Shown here in pieces: positions 35,541 through 43,428 of a DNA stretch of 64,000 bases. A program made the position numbers and the translations under genes. Position 1 is the first letter of the stretch. Each line of letters begins with the position of its first letter. Source of the DNA: Acidovorax sp. SUPP3334 (lineage in GTDB: Bacteria > Pseudomonadota > Gammaproteobacteria > Burkholderiales > Burkholderiaceae_C); contig NZ_BQXQ01000009.1 of the NCBI RefSeq assembly GCF_030159055.1, positions 79,100 to 143,099 on the forward strand. Direction: 5' to 3'. The notes under the pieces were generated by a model, which saw nothing but the letters and a program-made list of their open reading frames with translations, was not told the origin of the DNA and ran no database searches.

Positions 35541-36272
35541 ATGGGATCAAATTGGGATTGGCAAGTCTTCCTGCAGGACCCGGGGGGTGAATACCCGACC
35601 TACCTCCAGTGGATGCTTTCTGCATGGGGCTGGACGGTGTCGGTGGCCTTGCTGGCACTGGTGATCGCCCTGGTGATGGGCTCGCTCATCGGCACGCTGC
35701 GCACGCTGCCCGACAACAAGGTGCTGGTCGGCTTCGGCAATGCCTGGGTCGAGCTCTTTCGGAACATTCCGCTGCTCGTGCAGATTTTTCTTTGGTACCA
35801 CGTGCTGCCTGCGATCTTTCCGGTGCTCAAGGGCGTCTCGGGCTTCATCCTCGTGGTGCTGGCGCTGGGCTTCTTCACGTCGGCACGGATCGCCGAGCAG
35901 GTGAGGGCGGGCATCCAGGCTTTGCCGCGCGGCCAGCGCTACGCGGGCATGGCCATGGGCTTCACCACCGTGCAGTACTACCGCTACGTGCTCCTGCCGA
36001 TGGCGTTTCGCATCATCATTCCTCCGCTCACGAGCGAGACGATGAACATCTTCAAGAACTCGTCCGTGGCCTTCGCCGTGTCGGTGGCCGAACTGACGAT
36101 GTTCGCGATGCAGGCGCAGGAAGAAACCTCGCGCGGCATCGAAATCTACCTGGCCGTGACCGGCCTGTACGTGGTGTCTGCCTTCGCCATCAACCGCATC
36201 ATGGCCTTCATCGAAAAGCGCACGCGCGTGCCCGGCCTGATCGTGTCCAGCGGCGCGGGGGGAGGTCACTGA
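35541..36272 (+). CDS. gltJ: Glutamate/aspartate ABC transporter permease GltJ
   Basis: A 243-residue HisMQ-family permease with about five TM helices: WTVSVALLALVIALVMGSLIGTLR, IFLWYHVLPAIFPVL, FILVVLALGFFTSARIAEQVRAG. The EAA-type coupling loop is AGIQALPRGQRYAGMAMGFT. It pairs with GltK one base downstream and with the GltL ATPase. Confidence 0.92.
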   Translation: MGSNWDWQVFLQDPGGEYPTYLQWMLSAWGWTVSVALLALVIALVMGSLIGTLRTLPDNKVLVGFGNAWVELFRNIPLLVQIFLWYHVLPAIFPVLKGVSGFILVVLALGFFTSARIAEQVRAGIQALPRGQRYAGMAMGFTTVQYYRYVLLPMAFRIIIPPLTSETMNIFKNSSVAFAVSVAELTMFAMQAQEETSRGIEIYLAVTGLYVVSAFAINRIMAFIEKRTRVPGLIVSSGAGGGH

Positions 36273-36273
36273 C

Positions 36274-36966
36274 ATGATGAATCTCGACCTTTCCTTCTAC
36301 AGCTGGGACATCATCAGCAAGTTCGTCGTCAAGGGCTTCTACTTCAGCATCATGCTGACGCTGATCGCCACGATCGGCGGCATCCTGCTGGGCACCGTGC
36401 TGGCGCTGATGCGCCTGTCGGGCAAGAAGTGGCTGGACGCGCCCGCCACGTTCTATGTCAACGGCATGCGCAGCATTCCGCTGGTGATGGTGATCCTGTG
36501 GTTCTTCCTGCTGGTGCCGGCCTCGTTCTACGCGGCGCTGCCTGGTGGAATCGGCACGAGCTACCGGTCCGAGCTGTCGGCCGTGATCACCTTCATCGCC
36601 TTCGAGGCCGCGTACTTCAGTGAAATCATGCGTGCCGGGATCCAGTCGATCTCGCGCGGGCAGGTGTTCGCGGGCCAGGCGCTGGGGATGACCTACGGGC
36701 AGAACATGAAGCTCGTGATCCTGCCGCAGGCGTTCCGCAACATGCTGCCGGTGCTGCTCACGCAGACCATCATCCTGTTCCAGGACACCTCGCTGGTCTA
36801 TGCCATCGGCGCCTACGACATGCTCAAGGGCTTCGAGACGGCGGGCAAGAACTATGGCCGGCCGATCGAGGCCTATCTGCTGGCGGCTGTCGTGTACTTC
36901 GTGATGTGCTTTGCACTGTCTTGGTTCGTGAAGCGCCTGCATCGGAAAATCGCCATCATCCGCTGA
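36274..36966 (+). CDS. gltK: Glutamate/aspartate ABC transporter permease GltK
   Basis: A 230-residue HisMQ-family permease. The start ATG 36274 (a second ATG follows directly) is 1 bp after the gltJ stop, so translation is coupled. It has five TM helices and the coupling loop [20 protein letters not shown]. It forms the heterodimeric membrane domain with GltJ. Confidence 0.92.
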   Translation: MMNLDLSFYSWDIISKFVVKGFYFSIMLTLIATIGGILLGTVLALMRLSGKKWLDAPATFYVNGMRSIPLVMVILWFFLLVPASFYAALPGGIGTSYRSELSAVITFIAFEAAYFSEIMRAGIQSISRGQVFAGQALGMTYGQNMKLVILPQAFRNMLPVLLTQTIILFQDTSLVYAIGAYDMLKGFETAGKNYGRPIEAYLLAAVVYFVMCFALSWFVKRLHRKIAIIR

Positions 36967-36989
36967 GCGGAAAGAGTGAGGAAAAAGCA

Positions 36990-37727
36990 ATGATTGAAAT
37001 GAAGAATGTCTCGAAGTGGTACGGCAGCTTCCAGGTGCTGACCGACTGCTCCACTTCCATCCAGAAGGGCGAGGTCGTGGTGGTGTGCGGTCCCTCGGGT
37101 TCCGGCAAGTCCACGCTGATCAAGACCATCAACGCGCTCGAGCCTTTCCAGAAGGGCGAGATCTTCGTGGACGGTATCGCCGTGCACGACCCCAAGACCA
37201 ACTTGCCCAAGCTGCGCAGCCGCGTGGGCATGGTGTTCCAGCACTTCGAACTGTTCCCCCACCTGTCGGTGACCGAGAACCTGACGATCGCGCAGGTCAA
37301 GGTGCTTGGCCGCGGCGCGGACGAAGCCAAGAAGCGCGGCCTCAAGATGCTGGACCGCGTGGGCCTGTCGGCGCACAAGGACAAGTTCCCCGGCCAGCTG
37401 TCGGGCGGCCAGCAGCAGCGCGTGGCCATTGCGCGTGCGCTGTCGATGGACCCCATCGTGATGCTGTTCGACGAGCCGACTTCGGCCCTCGACCCCGAAA
37501 TGGTGGGCGAAGTGCTGGACGTGATGGTGGGCCTGGCCAACGAAGGCATGACCATGATGTGCGTGACCCACGAAATGGGCTTTGCGCGCAAGGTGAGCAA
37601 TCGCGTGATCTTCATGGACGTGGGCGGAAAGATCCTGGAGGACTGCTCCAAGGACGACTTCTTCAACAACCCGGATGCCCGCCAGCCGCGCACCAAGGAC
37701 TTCCTCAACAAGATCCTGCAGCACTGA
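36990..37727 (+). CDS. gltL: Glutamate/aspartate ABC transporter ATP-binding protein GltL
   Basis: ATG 36990 ([17 protein letters not shown]) gives 245 residues, the usual length. Walker [14 protein letters not shown]-loop [14 protein letters not shown], signature [15 protein letters not shown], Walker [16 protein letters not shown] and the H-loop [11 protein letters not shown] region are all present. It ends the glt operon and is followed by a strong terminator. Confidence 0.94.
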   Translation: MIEMKNVSKWYGSFQVLTDCSTSIQKGEVVVVCGPSGSGKSTLIKTINALEPFQKGEIFVDGIAVHDPKTNLPKLRSRVGMVFQHFELFPHLSVTENLTIAQVKVLGRGADEAKKRGLKMLDRVGLSAHKDKFPGQLSGGQQQRVAIARALSMDPIVMLFDEPTSALDPEMVGEVLDVMVGLANEGMTMMCVTHEMGFARKVSNRVIFMDVGGKILEDCSKDDFFNNPDARQPRTKDFLNKILQH

Positions 37728-37764
37728 TCGACCGCTGCCGGGCCTTCGCAGGCCAGAGCGTAAG

Positions 37765-37788
37765 AGCGCCTTTCGGGGCGCTTTTTTC
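37765..37788 (+). terminator. Intrinsic terminator after gltL
   Basis: A stem AGCGCC (37765-37770) with GGCGCT (37777-37782) around a 6-nt loop runs into a T6 tract. Confidence 0.85.
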
Positions 37789-37901
37789 ATGGCCGCCCGG
37801 ACAGCCACGGCGCAACAATGGAGCACTGCGGGGAAATGCCCCGTCCCCGGATGTCTGCGTGCCGCCGGCCTCGGTGGCGACCGCTGCTAGTTTTTTCTGC
37901 C

Positions 37902-38453
37902 ATGCCCTTGCCCGACGATGCCCGACCTGACGATGCCTCGGCCGCCCGCGCTGCCGGTGGCCCGGGTGCGGCTCGCGCGGCTGGCGCGCAGTGGCAGGTC
38001 GTGCATGTGCACCCTTCGGCGCCGCTGCAGCCGGCGCAAGGCGCGCCATGCAACGGGTGCGGCCTGTGCTGCCTGGCCGAGCCGTGTCCGCTGGGCATGC
38101 TGGTATCGCGCCGCCGCACCGGCCCATGCACGGCGCTGCGCTGGCGGGACGAAAGCGTCGATTCGTTGGCCGAGATGCCGGGCGGCAATGGCGCACCGGC
38201 GGTGGAGACCGACCCCGCGTCGGGTCGAGGCGAGGGCGCTGGGCGTCGCGTGCCGGCCTCGCCCGGCCGCTATGTCTGCGGCATGGTGGCCGACCCGGGC
38301 GAGGTCACCGGCTGGCGCAGCGCGTGGGCGGCAGGCCTGATGCGCGCGCTCGCCCGAAGGTGGATCGCGGCGGGCATCGGGTGCGATGCGCCGCCGCTGA
38401 GGCCGCAGCCTCCAGAAAACGGTACTGGCGGAGGTTCTGGTGATTTGCTATAA
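37902..38453 (+). CDS. YkgJ-like cysteine-cluster protein
   Basis: ATG 37902 (MPLPDDARPDD) gives 183 residues; an upstream ATG at 37818 would overlap no feature but adds a low-quality Arg-rich lead. After an Ala-rich N-terminus comes the metal-binding-type cluster APCNGCGLCCLAEPCPLGM (CxxCxxCC then Cys), followed by RRTGPCTALRW and YVCGMVADPGE. Such clusters bind zinc or Fe-S, and the function of these short proteins is unknown. The TAA stop lies inside the left arm of a family A repeat, so the natural C-terminus may once have been different; the last residues (GTGGGSGDLL) look non-conserved. Confidence 0.75.
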   Translation: MPLPDDARPDDASAARAAGGPGAARAAGAQWQVVHVHPSAPLQPAQGAPCNGCGLCCLAEPCPLGMLVSRRRTGPCTALRWRDESVDSLAEMPGGNGAPAVETDPASGRGEGAGRRVPASPGRYVCGMVADPGEVTGWRSAWAAGLMRALARRWIAAGIGCDAPPLRPQPPENGTGGGSGDLL

Positions 38454-38506
38454 AAATAATAGCTACACCCCCTAGTGATGATTGCGCTGGAGGCCTTTTT
38501 GATGCT
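38446..38506 (+). repeat. Short interspersed repeat, family A, copy 3
   Basis: A canonical copy: TGCTAT (38446), ATAGCT (38459), CTAG (38472), CTGGAGGCC (38487) and a T5 run. It starts inside the last codons of the Cys-cluster gene, supplying its stop, and ends 16 bp before the convergent PQQ-dehydrogenase stop. Confidence 0.8.
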
Positions 38507-38521
38507 CAAGTCAAATGCCGC

Positions 38522-41086
38522 TCAGGTGCGGGGCAGCGCATAGGCGATCAGCCAGTCTCCCGTGCGGGTGCCCAGCGAACCATGGCCGCCAGCCGCCACC
38601 ACGATGTACTGGCGCCCATCCGCACCCGTGTAGGTCATCGGCGTGGCCTGGCCGCCGGCAGGCAGCCGGCTCTTCCACAGTTCCTTGCCGTTCGCGACGT
38701 CGTAGGCCCGCACGTAGTAGTCGAGCGTGCCCGACAGGAACGCCACGCCACCGGCCGTGGTCACCGGGCCGCCCAGGTTGGGCACGCCCATCTTGAAGGG
38801 AACGGGCACGGGCGCCAGGTCGCGCACGGTGCCGTTCTTGTGCTTCCAGACGATCTTGCCCGTGGTCAGGTCCGCGCCGGCCACATAACCCCAGGGCGGC
38901 GCCTGGCAGGGAATGCCCAGCACCGAGACGAAGGGCTTGAGCCGCACGGCGAAGGGCGCGCCGACGTTCTCGTTCAGCGCGGGCAGCATGCCTTGCGGGG
39001 CCGCGCCGCCGGGCTGGACCAGCAGCGTCGTGTCGTCGGTGCGAGGGATCAGCTGCGAGGTGAAGGCCAGATAGGTGGGCGTGGTGAACGCCATCTCGCG
39101 CTGCGGGTCCACCGCCACGCCGCCCCAGTTGAACACGCCGAAATTGCCGGGGTACACCAGCGTCCCGTGCGTGGAAGGCGGCGTGAACCGGCCTTCGAAG
39201 CGGAGCTTTTCGAACGCGATGCGGCACATGAGCTGGTCGAACAGGGTGACGCCCCACATGTCCGCGCCCGTGAGCGGCGGCGGGTCGAACGACAGGGCCG
39301 ACTTGGGCTGCGTGGGGGCGGTGCGGTCACCTTCGGCGGCGCCCTGCGGCGCCGGTTCTTCGGTCACCGGCAGGATGGGGTTGCCGGTGCGCCGGTCCAG
39401 CACGAACACCTCGCCCTGCTTGGTGGGCTGCACCAGCGCGGGCACGCGCTCGCCTTTCACCGTCAGGTCCACCAGGCTGGGCTGGGCTGGCACGTCGTAA
39501 TCCCACAGGTCATGGTGCACGGTCTGGAAGTGCCAGCGCACGCGGCCGGTGGCCAGTTCCAGCGCCACGACGGACGATGAATAACGCTCCACCTCGGGGC
39601 TGCGCCGGCCGCCCCACTGGTCGGGCGGCTGGTTGCCCATCGGCACATAGACCAGGCCCAGGGTCTCGTCCACGCTGGAGATCGACCAGCTGTTGGGCGA
39701 GTTGGCCGTGTACGTTTCGCCGGGTCCGATGGGTGCGGTGGCCTCGGGCTTGGCCGAATCCCAGTTCCACACCAGGGCGCCGGTGCGCACGTTGTAGGCG
39801 CGGATCACGCCCGACTGTTCCTTGGTGGATGCGTTGTCCAGCACCGTGCCGCCGATGATGATCAGATCGCGCGTCACCACGGCGGGCGACGTGGAGTAGT
39901 ACGCCCCGGGGCGCTTGTTGGGCATGCCGGCCCACAGGTCGATCTGCCCGGTGCCGTTGCCGAAGTCGCTGCACAGCGAGCCGGTGCGCGGGTCCAGCGC
40001 GAGAAGCCGGCCGTCCGCCGTGGGCATGAACAGGCGGCCTTCGCAGGTCACCGTGTTGAGGTTTGCAGCGGCTGCGACGGCCGTGGATGGCGCAGCAGGC
40101 GCCTGTGGAGCGGGCGCCGGGGCGGCAGCCACTGCCGATGCGGGGGAGGTGGCGGTGCCGCCCGCCATTGCCGGGGCAGCGGCCGGTGCGGGGACGGCGC
40201 CCGCCGCCGGTTCCGGCGGCTGGTACGACAGGCCGCGGCAGGTCAGATGCTGCAGCGCCAGTTCGCCCTTGCCCTGGGTCTGGGTGTCGTAGCGCCAGAC
40301 CTGCGCGCCGGTGGTCGCATCCAGGGCAATCACGGACTGGTGCGGAGTGCATAGGTACAGCCGGTTGCCGACCTTGAGCGGCGTCACTTCGAACGTCGTT
40401 TCCTGCGGGTCGCCGGGCTGGCCGCGCACGTCGCCCGTGCGGAACTGCCAGGCCACTTCCAGGCCGCGCACGTTGTCGGGGGTGATCTGGCCCAGCGGGG
40501 AATAGCGCTGCCCGGCGCCCGTGCGGCCGTAGGCGTGCCATTCGCCAGCGGGAATGCCGCCGTCGCCCGTGCCCGGCATTGCGGCGGGAGAGGGCGTAGC
40601 GGCACTTGCGGTGGCTGCTGCAGGGGGCGTCGCCGCTTGCGCTTCGAACGCACCGGGGATGTCGTGCGCGTCGTGAAACCACGAGGCCACCGCCACCACG
40701 AAGAACGCCGCCAGCGAGGCGCTGAGCGCACGGCGCGGGCCGCGGTGCGATGCCGCCGAGATCATGCCGCGCGAGACCGCCGGCGTGAGCAAAAGCAATC
40801 CCAGCACGAAGAACACGTCGCCCCGCGCCGCCAGGGGCCACCAGTCGAGCCCGGCTTCCCACAGCGACCACACGAGGGTCACGGCCACCAGCCCGGCGTA
40901 CACCCAGAGCGCGCCAGGGTTGCGCTGGGCCAGCATCCAACCCGCCAGCAGCGTCGCCAGCCCGGCGGGCAGGTAGTACCACGATCCCCCCAGCGCGATC
41001 AGCCAGACCCCGCCGATCCCGATGGCCAGGCCGATCACGACGAGGAGCAACCCGAGAAAGACGGGTGCGTGGCGTTGGTTGGGCAT
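38522..41086 (-). CDS. Membrane-bound PQQ-dependent glucose/quinate/shikimate-type dehydrogenase
   Basis: ATG 41086 (MPNQRHAPVFLGLLL) gives 854 residues. Five N-terminal TM helices (about 8-140) anchor it and provide the ubiquinone site. The periplasmic eight-bladed beta-propeller starts GEWHAYGRTGAGQRYSPLGQ, with W-motifs such as VVALELATGRVRWHFQTVHHDLWDYD and PPLTGADMWGVTLFDQLMC. It oxidises sugars or cyclic polyols in the periplasm and feeds electrons to ubiquinone. About 55 residues at roughly 288-343 are an Ala/Pro-rich low-complexity insert not expected in a propeller blade. No PQQ-synthesis genes are in the window. Confidence 0.88.
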   Translation of the reverse strand: MPNQRHAPVFLGLLLVVIGLAIGIGGVWLIALGGSWYYLPAGLATLLAGWMLAQRNPGALWVYAGLVAVTLVWSLWEAGLDWWPLAARGDVFFVLGLLLLTPAVSRGMISAASHRGPRRALSASLAAFFVVAVASWFHDAHDIPGAFEAQAATPPAAATASAATPSPAAMPGTGDGGIPAGEWHAYGRTGAGQRYSPLGQITPDNVRGLEVAWQFRTGDVRGQPGDPQETTFEVTPLKVGNRLYLCTPHQSVIALDATTGAQVWRYDTQTQGKGELALQHLTCRGLSYQPPEPAAGAVPAPAAAPAMAGGTATSPASAVAAAPAPAPQAPAAPSTAVAAAANLNTVTCEGRLFMPTADGRLLALDPRTGSLCSDFGNGTGQIDLWAGMPNKRPGAYYSTSPAVVTRDLIIIGGTVLDNASTKEQSGVIRAYNVRTGALVWNWDSAKPEATAPIGPGETYTANSPNSWSISSVDETLGLVYVPMGNQPPDQWGGRRSPEVERYSSSVVALELATGRVRWHFQTVHHDLWDYDVPAQPSLVDLTVKGERVPALVQPTKQGEVFVLDRRTGNPILPVTEEPAPQGAAEGDRTAPTQPKSALSFDPPPLTGADMWGVTLFDQLMCRIAFEKLRFEGRFTPPSTHGTLVYPGNFGVFNWGGVAVDPQREMAFTTPTYLAFTSQLIPRTDDTTLLVQPGGAAPQGMLPALNENVGAPFAVRLKPFVSVLGIPCQAPPWGYVAGADLTTGKIVWKHKNGTVRDLAPVPVPFKMGVPNLGGPVTTAGGVAFLSGTLDYYVRAYDVANGKELWKSRLPAGGQATPMTYTGADGRQYIVVAAGGHGSLGTRTGDWLIAYALPRT

Positions 41087-41400
41087 GGCGATTCCTCTTG
41101 AAACGGCTGCCCCCGGCATCGGCCGTGGAGCCGATGGGCGGGGTGGGGGCTGGAAGGCAGCACGCCGGTCGCGTGCGCCGGGGATGAAGGTACGCGGGCG
41201 CCTTCGGCGGGCGTGTCGGTTCCGCGCGTCGGCCCGTGTAGGACGAGTGCGTCGGGAGGCCGGACGGCGCGTACGAGGCGGCGCGCATGACGCGTGCGTG
41301 ACGCGTGCGTGACAGCGCCTCAGGGTTTACGGCCTGAAGGGCCGGGGCAGGCTGCGATGCAATGGCGGCTGCCTATTTTGTTTGCGAGAACCGTTCGATC
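41087..41400. other. Divergent intergenic region with a short tandem repeat
   Basis: The 314-bp space between the PQQ-dehydrogenase start and the Bug receptor start holds no convincing gene. It contains an 11-bp direct tandem repeat, GACGCGTGCGT, at 41289-41299 and 41300-41310 with a partial third unit. The in-frame ATG at 41362 could lengthen the Bug protein by 13 residues but lacks signal-peptide character. Confidence 0.6.
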
Positions 41401-42363
41401 ATGCAGCGCCGTCATCTCATGCAGCTCGGGGCCGCGGCCCTGGCCGCTCCTGCCCTTACCGCCCGTGCCCAATCCTTTCCTGCCAGGCCCATCAAGCTGG
41501 TGATCGCGTTCCCTGCGGGCGGCCCCACCGACATCACCATGCGCGCCCTGGCAGACAACGCCGGCAAGGCGCTCGGCCAGCCCGTCATCATCGACAACAA
41601 GCCCGGTGCCGGCGGCACGCTGCCCGCGCAACTGCTGCAGTCCTCGGCCGCCGACGGCTACACCGTGGCGCAGATTCCGCTGGGCGTGTTCCGGCTGCCC
41701 TACACGACCAAGATCAACTGGGACCCGGTCAAGGACATCACCTACGTGCTGAACGTGACGGGCTACGCCTTCGGCGTGGTGGTGCCGGCCGATTCGCCGT
41801 TCAAGACCTGGGCGGATTTCGTGGCCTATGCCAAGGCCAACCCCGGCAGGCTCAGCTATGGCTCCACCGGCACGCTCACCAGCCCGCACCTCACCATGGA
41901 ACTGGCCGCGCAGCAGCTGGGCATTCAACTGCTGCACGTGCCCTACAAGGGCAGCGCCGATCTGATGCAGGCCATCATGGGCGGCCAGTTGATGGCTGCG
42001 GCCGACTCCACGGGCTTTGCGCCGCAGGTCGAGGCCGGCAAGCTGCGCGTGCTGAACACCTGGGGCGCGGAGCGCCTGGTCAAGTTTCCCGATGCCCCCA
42101 CGCTCAAGGAACTGGGCATCGACGTGGTGCAGAACTCGCCCTTCGGCATCGGCGCCCCCAAGGGCACGCCGCCCGACGTGGTCAAGCGGCTGCACGACGC
42201 GTTCAAACAGGCCATGGAACAGGAAAGCTACCGCACCGCGCTGGCCCGCTACGACATGGTGCCGATCTACATGGACAGCGCGAGCTACCGCCAGTTCGCG
42301 CAGGACACCTTCACGCGTGAGAAGGCCCTGGTGGAAAAGCTGGGCCTGGGCAAGCCGCAGTAA
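41401..42363 (+). CDS. Bug/TctC-family periplasmic solute-binding protein
   Basis: ATG 41401 (MQRRHLMQLGAAALAAPAL) is chosen because it begins a Tat-like/Sec signal ending ARAQS; the product has 320 residues. Bug pattern: IKLVIAFPAGGPTDITMRALAD, VIIDNKPGAGGTLPAQLL, HVPYKGSADLMQAIMGGQL. The ligand is unknown and there is no TctAB partner nearby, as is normal for the many orphan Bug receptors of Burkholderiales. It is divergent from the PQQ-dehydrogenase gene. Confidence 0.88.
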   Translation: MQRRHLMQLGAAALAAPALTARAQSFPARPIKLVIAFPAGGPTDITMRALADNAGKALGQPVIIDNKPGAGGTLPAQLLQSSAADGYTVAQIPLGVFRLPYTTKINWDPVKDITYVLNVTGYAFGVVVPADSPFKTWADFVAYAKANPGRLSYGSTGTLTSPHLTMELAAQQLGIQLLHVPYKGSADLMQAIMGGQLMAAADSTGFAPQVEAGKLRVLNTWGAERLVKFPDAPTLKELGIDVVQNSPFGIGAPKGTPPDVVKRLHDAFKQAMEQESYRTALARYDMVPIYMDSASYRQFAQDTFTREKALVEKLGLGKPQ

Positions 42364-42477
42364 GAAGGCTGGCGATGGTGCGTGGCCGGCACGGCGCCGG
42401 CCATCGCTCCGCTGCGTTGTCGCGAAGCGTGCCTTCGCAAACGCAAACGCAAAGGCGGGGCCAGGGCGAAATGCTTT

Positions 42478-42530
42478 TTGCTATTAAAAGCATAGCTTGC
42501 GCCGCAGTATTCACTAGGGCACCTGGCCAA
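42478..42530 (+). repeat. Short interspersed repeat, family A, copy 4 (diverged)
   Basis: Arms TGCTAT (42479) and ATAGCT (42492) keep the 13-nt spacing. CTAG (42514) and ACCTGG (about 42521) are shifted relative to the canonical copies. Its CTAG supplies the TAG stop of the HAD phosphatase gene on the minus strand. Confidence 0.55.
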
Positions 42531-43371
42531 TTGTGCTCAGTATTGCCCGTGCCACCTCGGTAAACCCCGCGCCCCGCTCGCCCTGCGTGACGAACCGGGG
42601 ACGGTGGCGCAGTTGCGGCACGAAGCGCGCGATGTTCGCCACACCCACGCTGTGCGCGAAACGCTCGAACATCAGCTGATCGTTGGTGGAATCGCCCACG
42701 TACACCCAGCGGCCCATTTCGGCATCCAGATCGCGCCCCAGCAGCGCGCGCACGATCCAGCGCGCACCCTCCAGCTTGTTGTGGTCGCCGAACCATCCGT
42801 TGATGTGGATGCTGCTCACCGTGGCATGCATGCCCGCGGCCCGCATGCGTTCAACGACCTGGTCGATCGTGGCCTGCGGCAGGTGCACGAATTCGCTGTG
42901 GTCGATGGCGATGTCGCACTCCCGCCCGGCGGAGTCGGTGGCGCGGCGTGCGCCCGGCACCTCGCGTTCGATCTGCGCCAGCACGGCCTGCATGCGCGCG
43001 TAGTTCCTGGCCCGGGTTTCAGCGCCTTGTTGATATATTTTTGATAGCACACTGCCGGCGTCTTGATTGTGCTGGAGGCCAATTTGGCCATGGTTCGCCA
43101 CCAGTGCAGCGGCGCCGTTTTCCGCCACGATGGCGTCCACGGGCCAGGCGGCGGCGAAAGGCTCGCTCCAGCCGACGGGGCGCCCCGTGATCGGGATCAC
43201 CTGCAGGCCCGCGGCCTTCAGAGCCGCGATGGCCGCCAGCGCATCGCCGGTGATGGCGCCCTCGGTCGTGAGCGTGTCGTCGATGTCGGTGAACACCCCC
43301 GCAATCGCCGTTGGCGGCTGCCATGCGGCCAGGGTTTGCAGCGTTTCGTCGTTGGGGGAATGCAGGGGCAT
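42514..43371 (-). CDS. HAD-IIB family phosphatase with repeat-derived insertion and stop
   Basis: The start ATG 43371 (MPLHSPNDETLQ) gives 285 residues; an ATG seven codons upstream is possible. HAD motif I FTDIDDTLT, motif II ITGRPVGW, and motifs III/IV in NKLEGARWI and VYVGDSTNDQLMF place it with the Cof/sucrose-phosphatase/MPGP group acting on sugar phosphates. Residues about 95-114 (LQHNQDAGSVLSKIYQQGAE) are encoded by a family A repeat in antisense, directly before the conserved TRARNYARMQ. The stop codon comes from a second copy. The core motifs are intact, so activity is plausible; the substrate is unknown. Confidence 0.85.
   Translation of the reverse strand: MPLHSPNDETLQTLAAWQPPTAIAGVFTDIDDTLTTEGAITGDALAAIAALKAAGLQVIPITGRPVGWSEPFAAAWPVDAIVAENGAAALVANHGQIGLQHNQDAGSVLSKIYQQGAETRARNYARMQAVLAQIEREVPGARRATDSAGRECDIAIDHSEFVHLPQATIDQVVERMRAAGMHATVSSIHINGWFGDHNKLEGARWIVRALLGRDLDAEMGRWVYVGDSTNDQLMFERFAHSVGVANIARFVPQLRHRPRFVTQGERGAGFTEVARAILSTIGQVP
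43030..43087 (+). repeat. Short interspersed repeat, family A, copy 5 (inside HAD gene)
   Basis: Arms TGATAT (43031) and ATAGCA (43044) are 13 nt apart and CTGGAGGCC begins at 43072, exactly 28 nt after the second arm; the CTAG core is lost. It lies antisense to the host gene, which reads through it. Confidence 0.72.
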
Positions 43372-43428
43372 GGCGGAAACGAAGGAATGCAAGGACGCTT
43401 TCGGGCCGTCGGGTTCGATGGGCCGGGC

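Noticed and set aside
37818..37901. A longer N-terminus of the Cys-cluster protein
   Set aside because: The 28 extra residues are Arg/Cys-rich without family character; the ATG at 37902 gives the more natural start.
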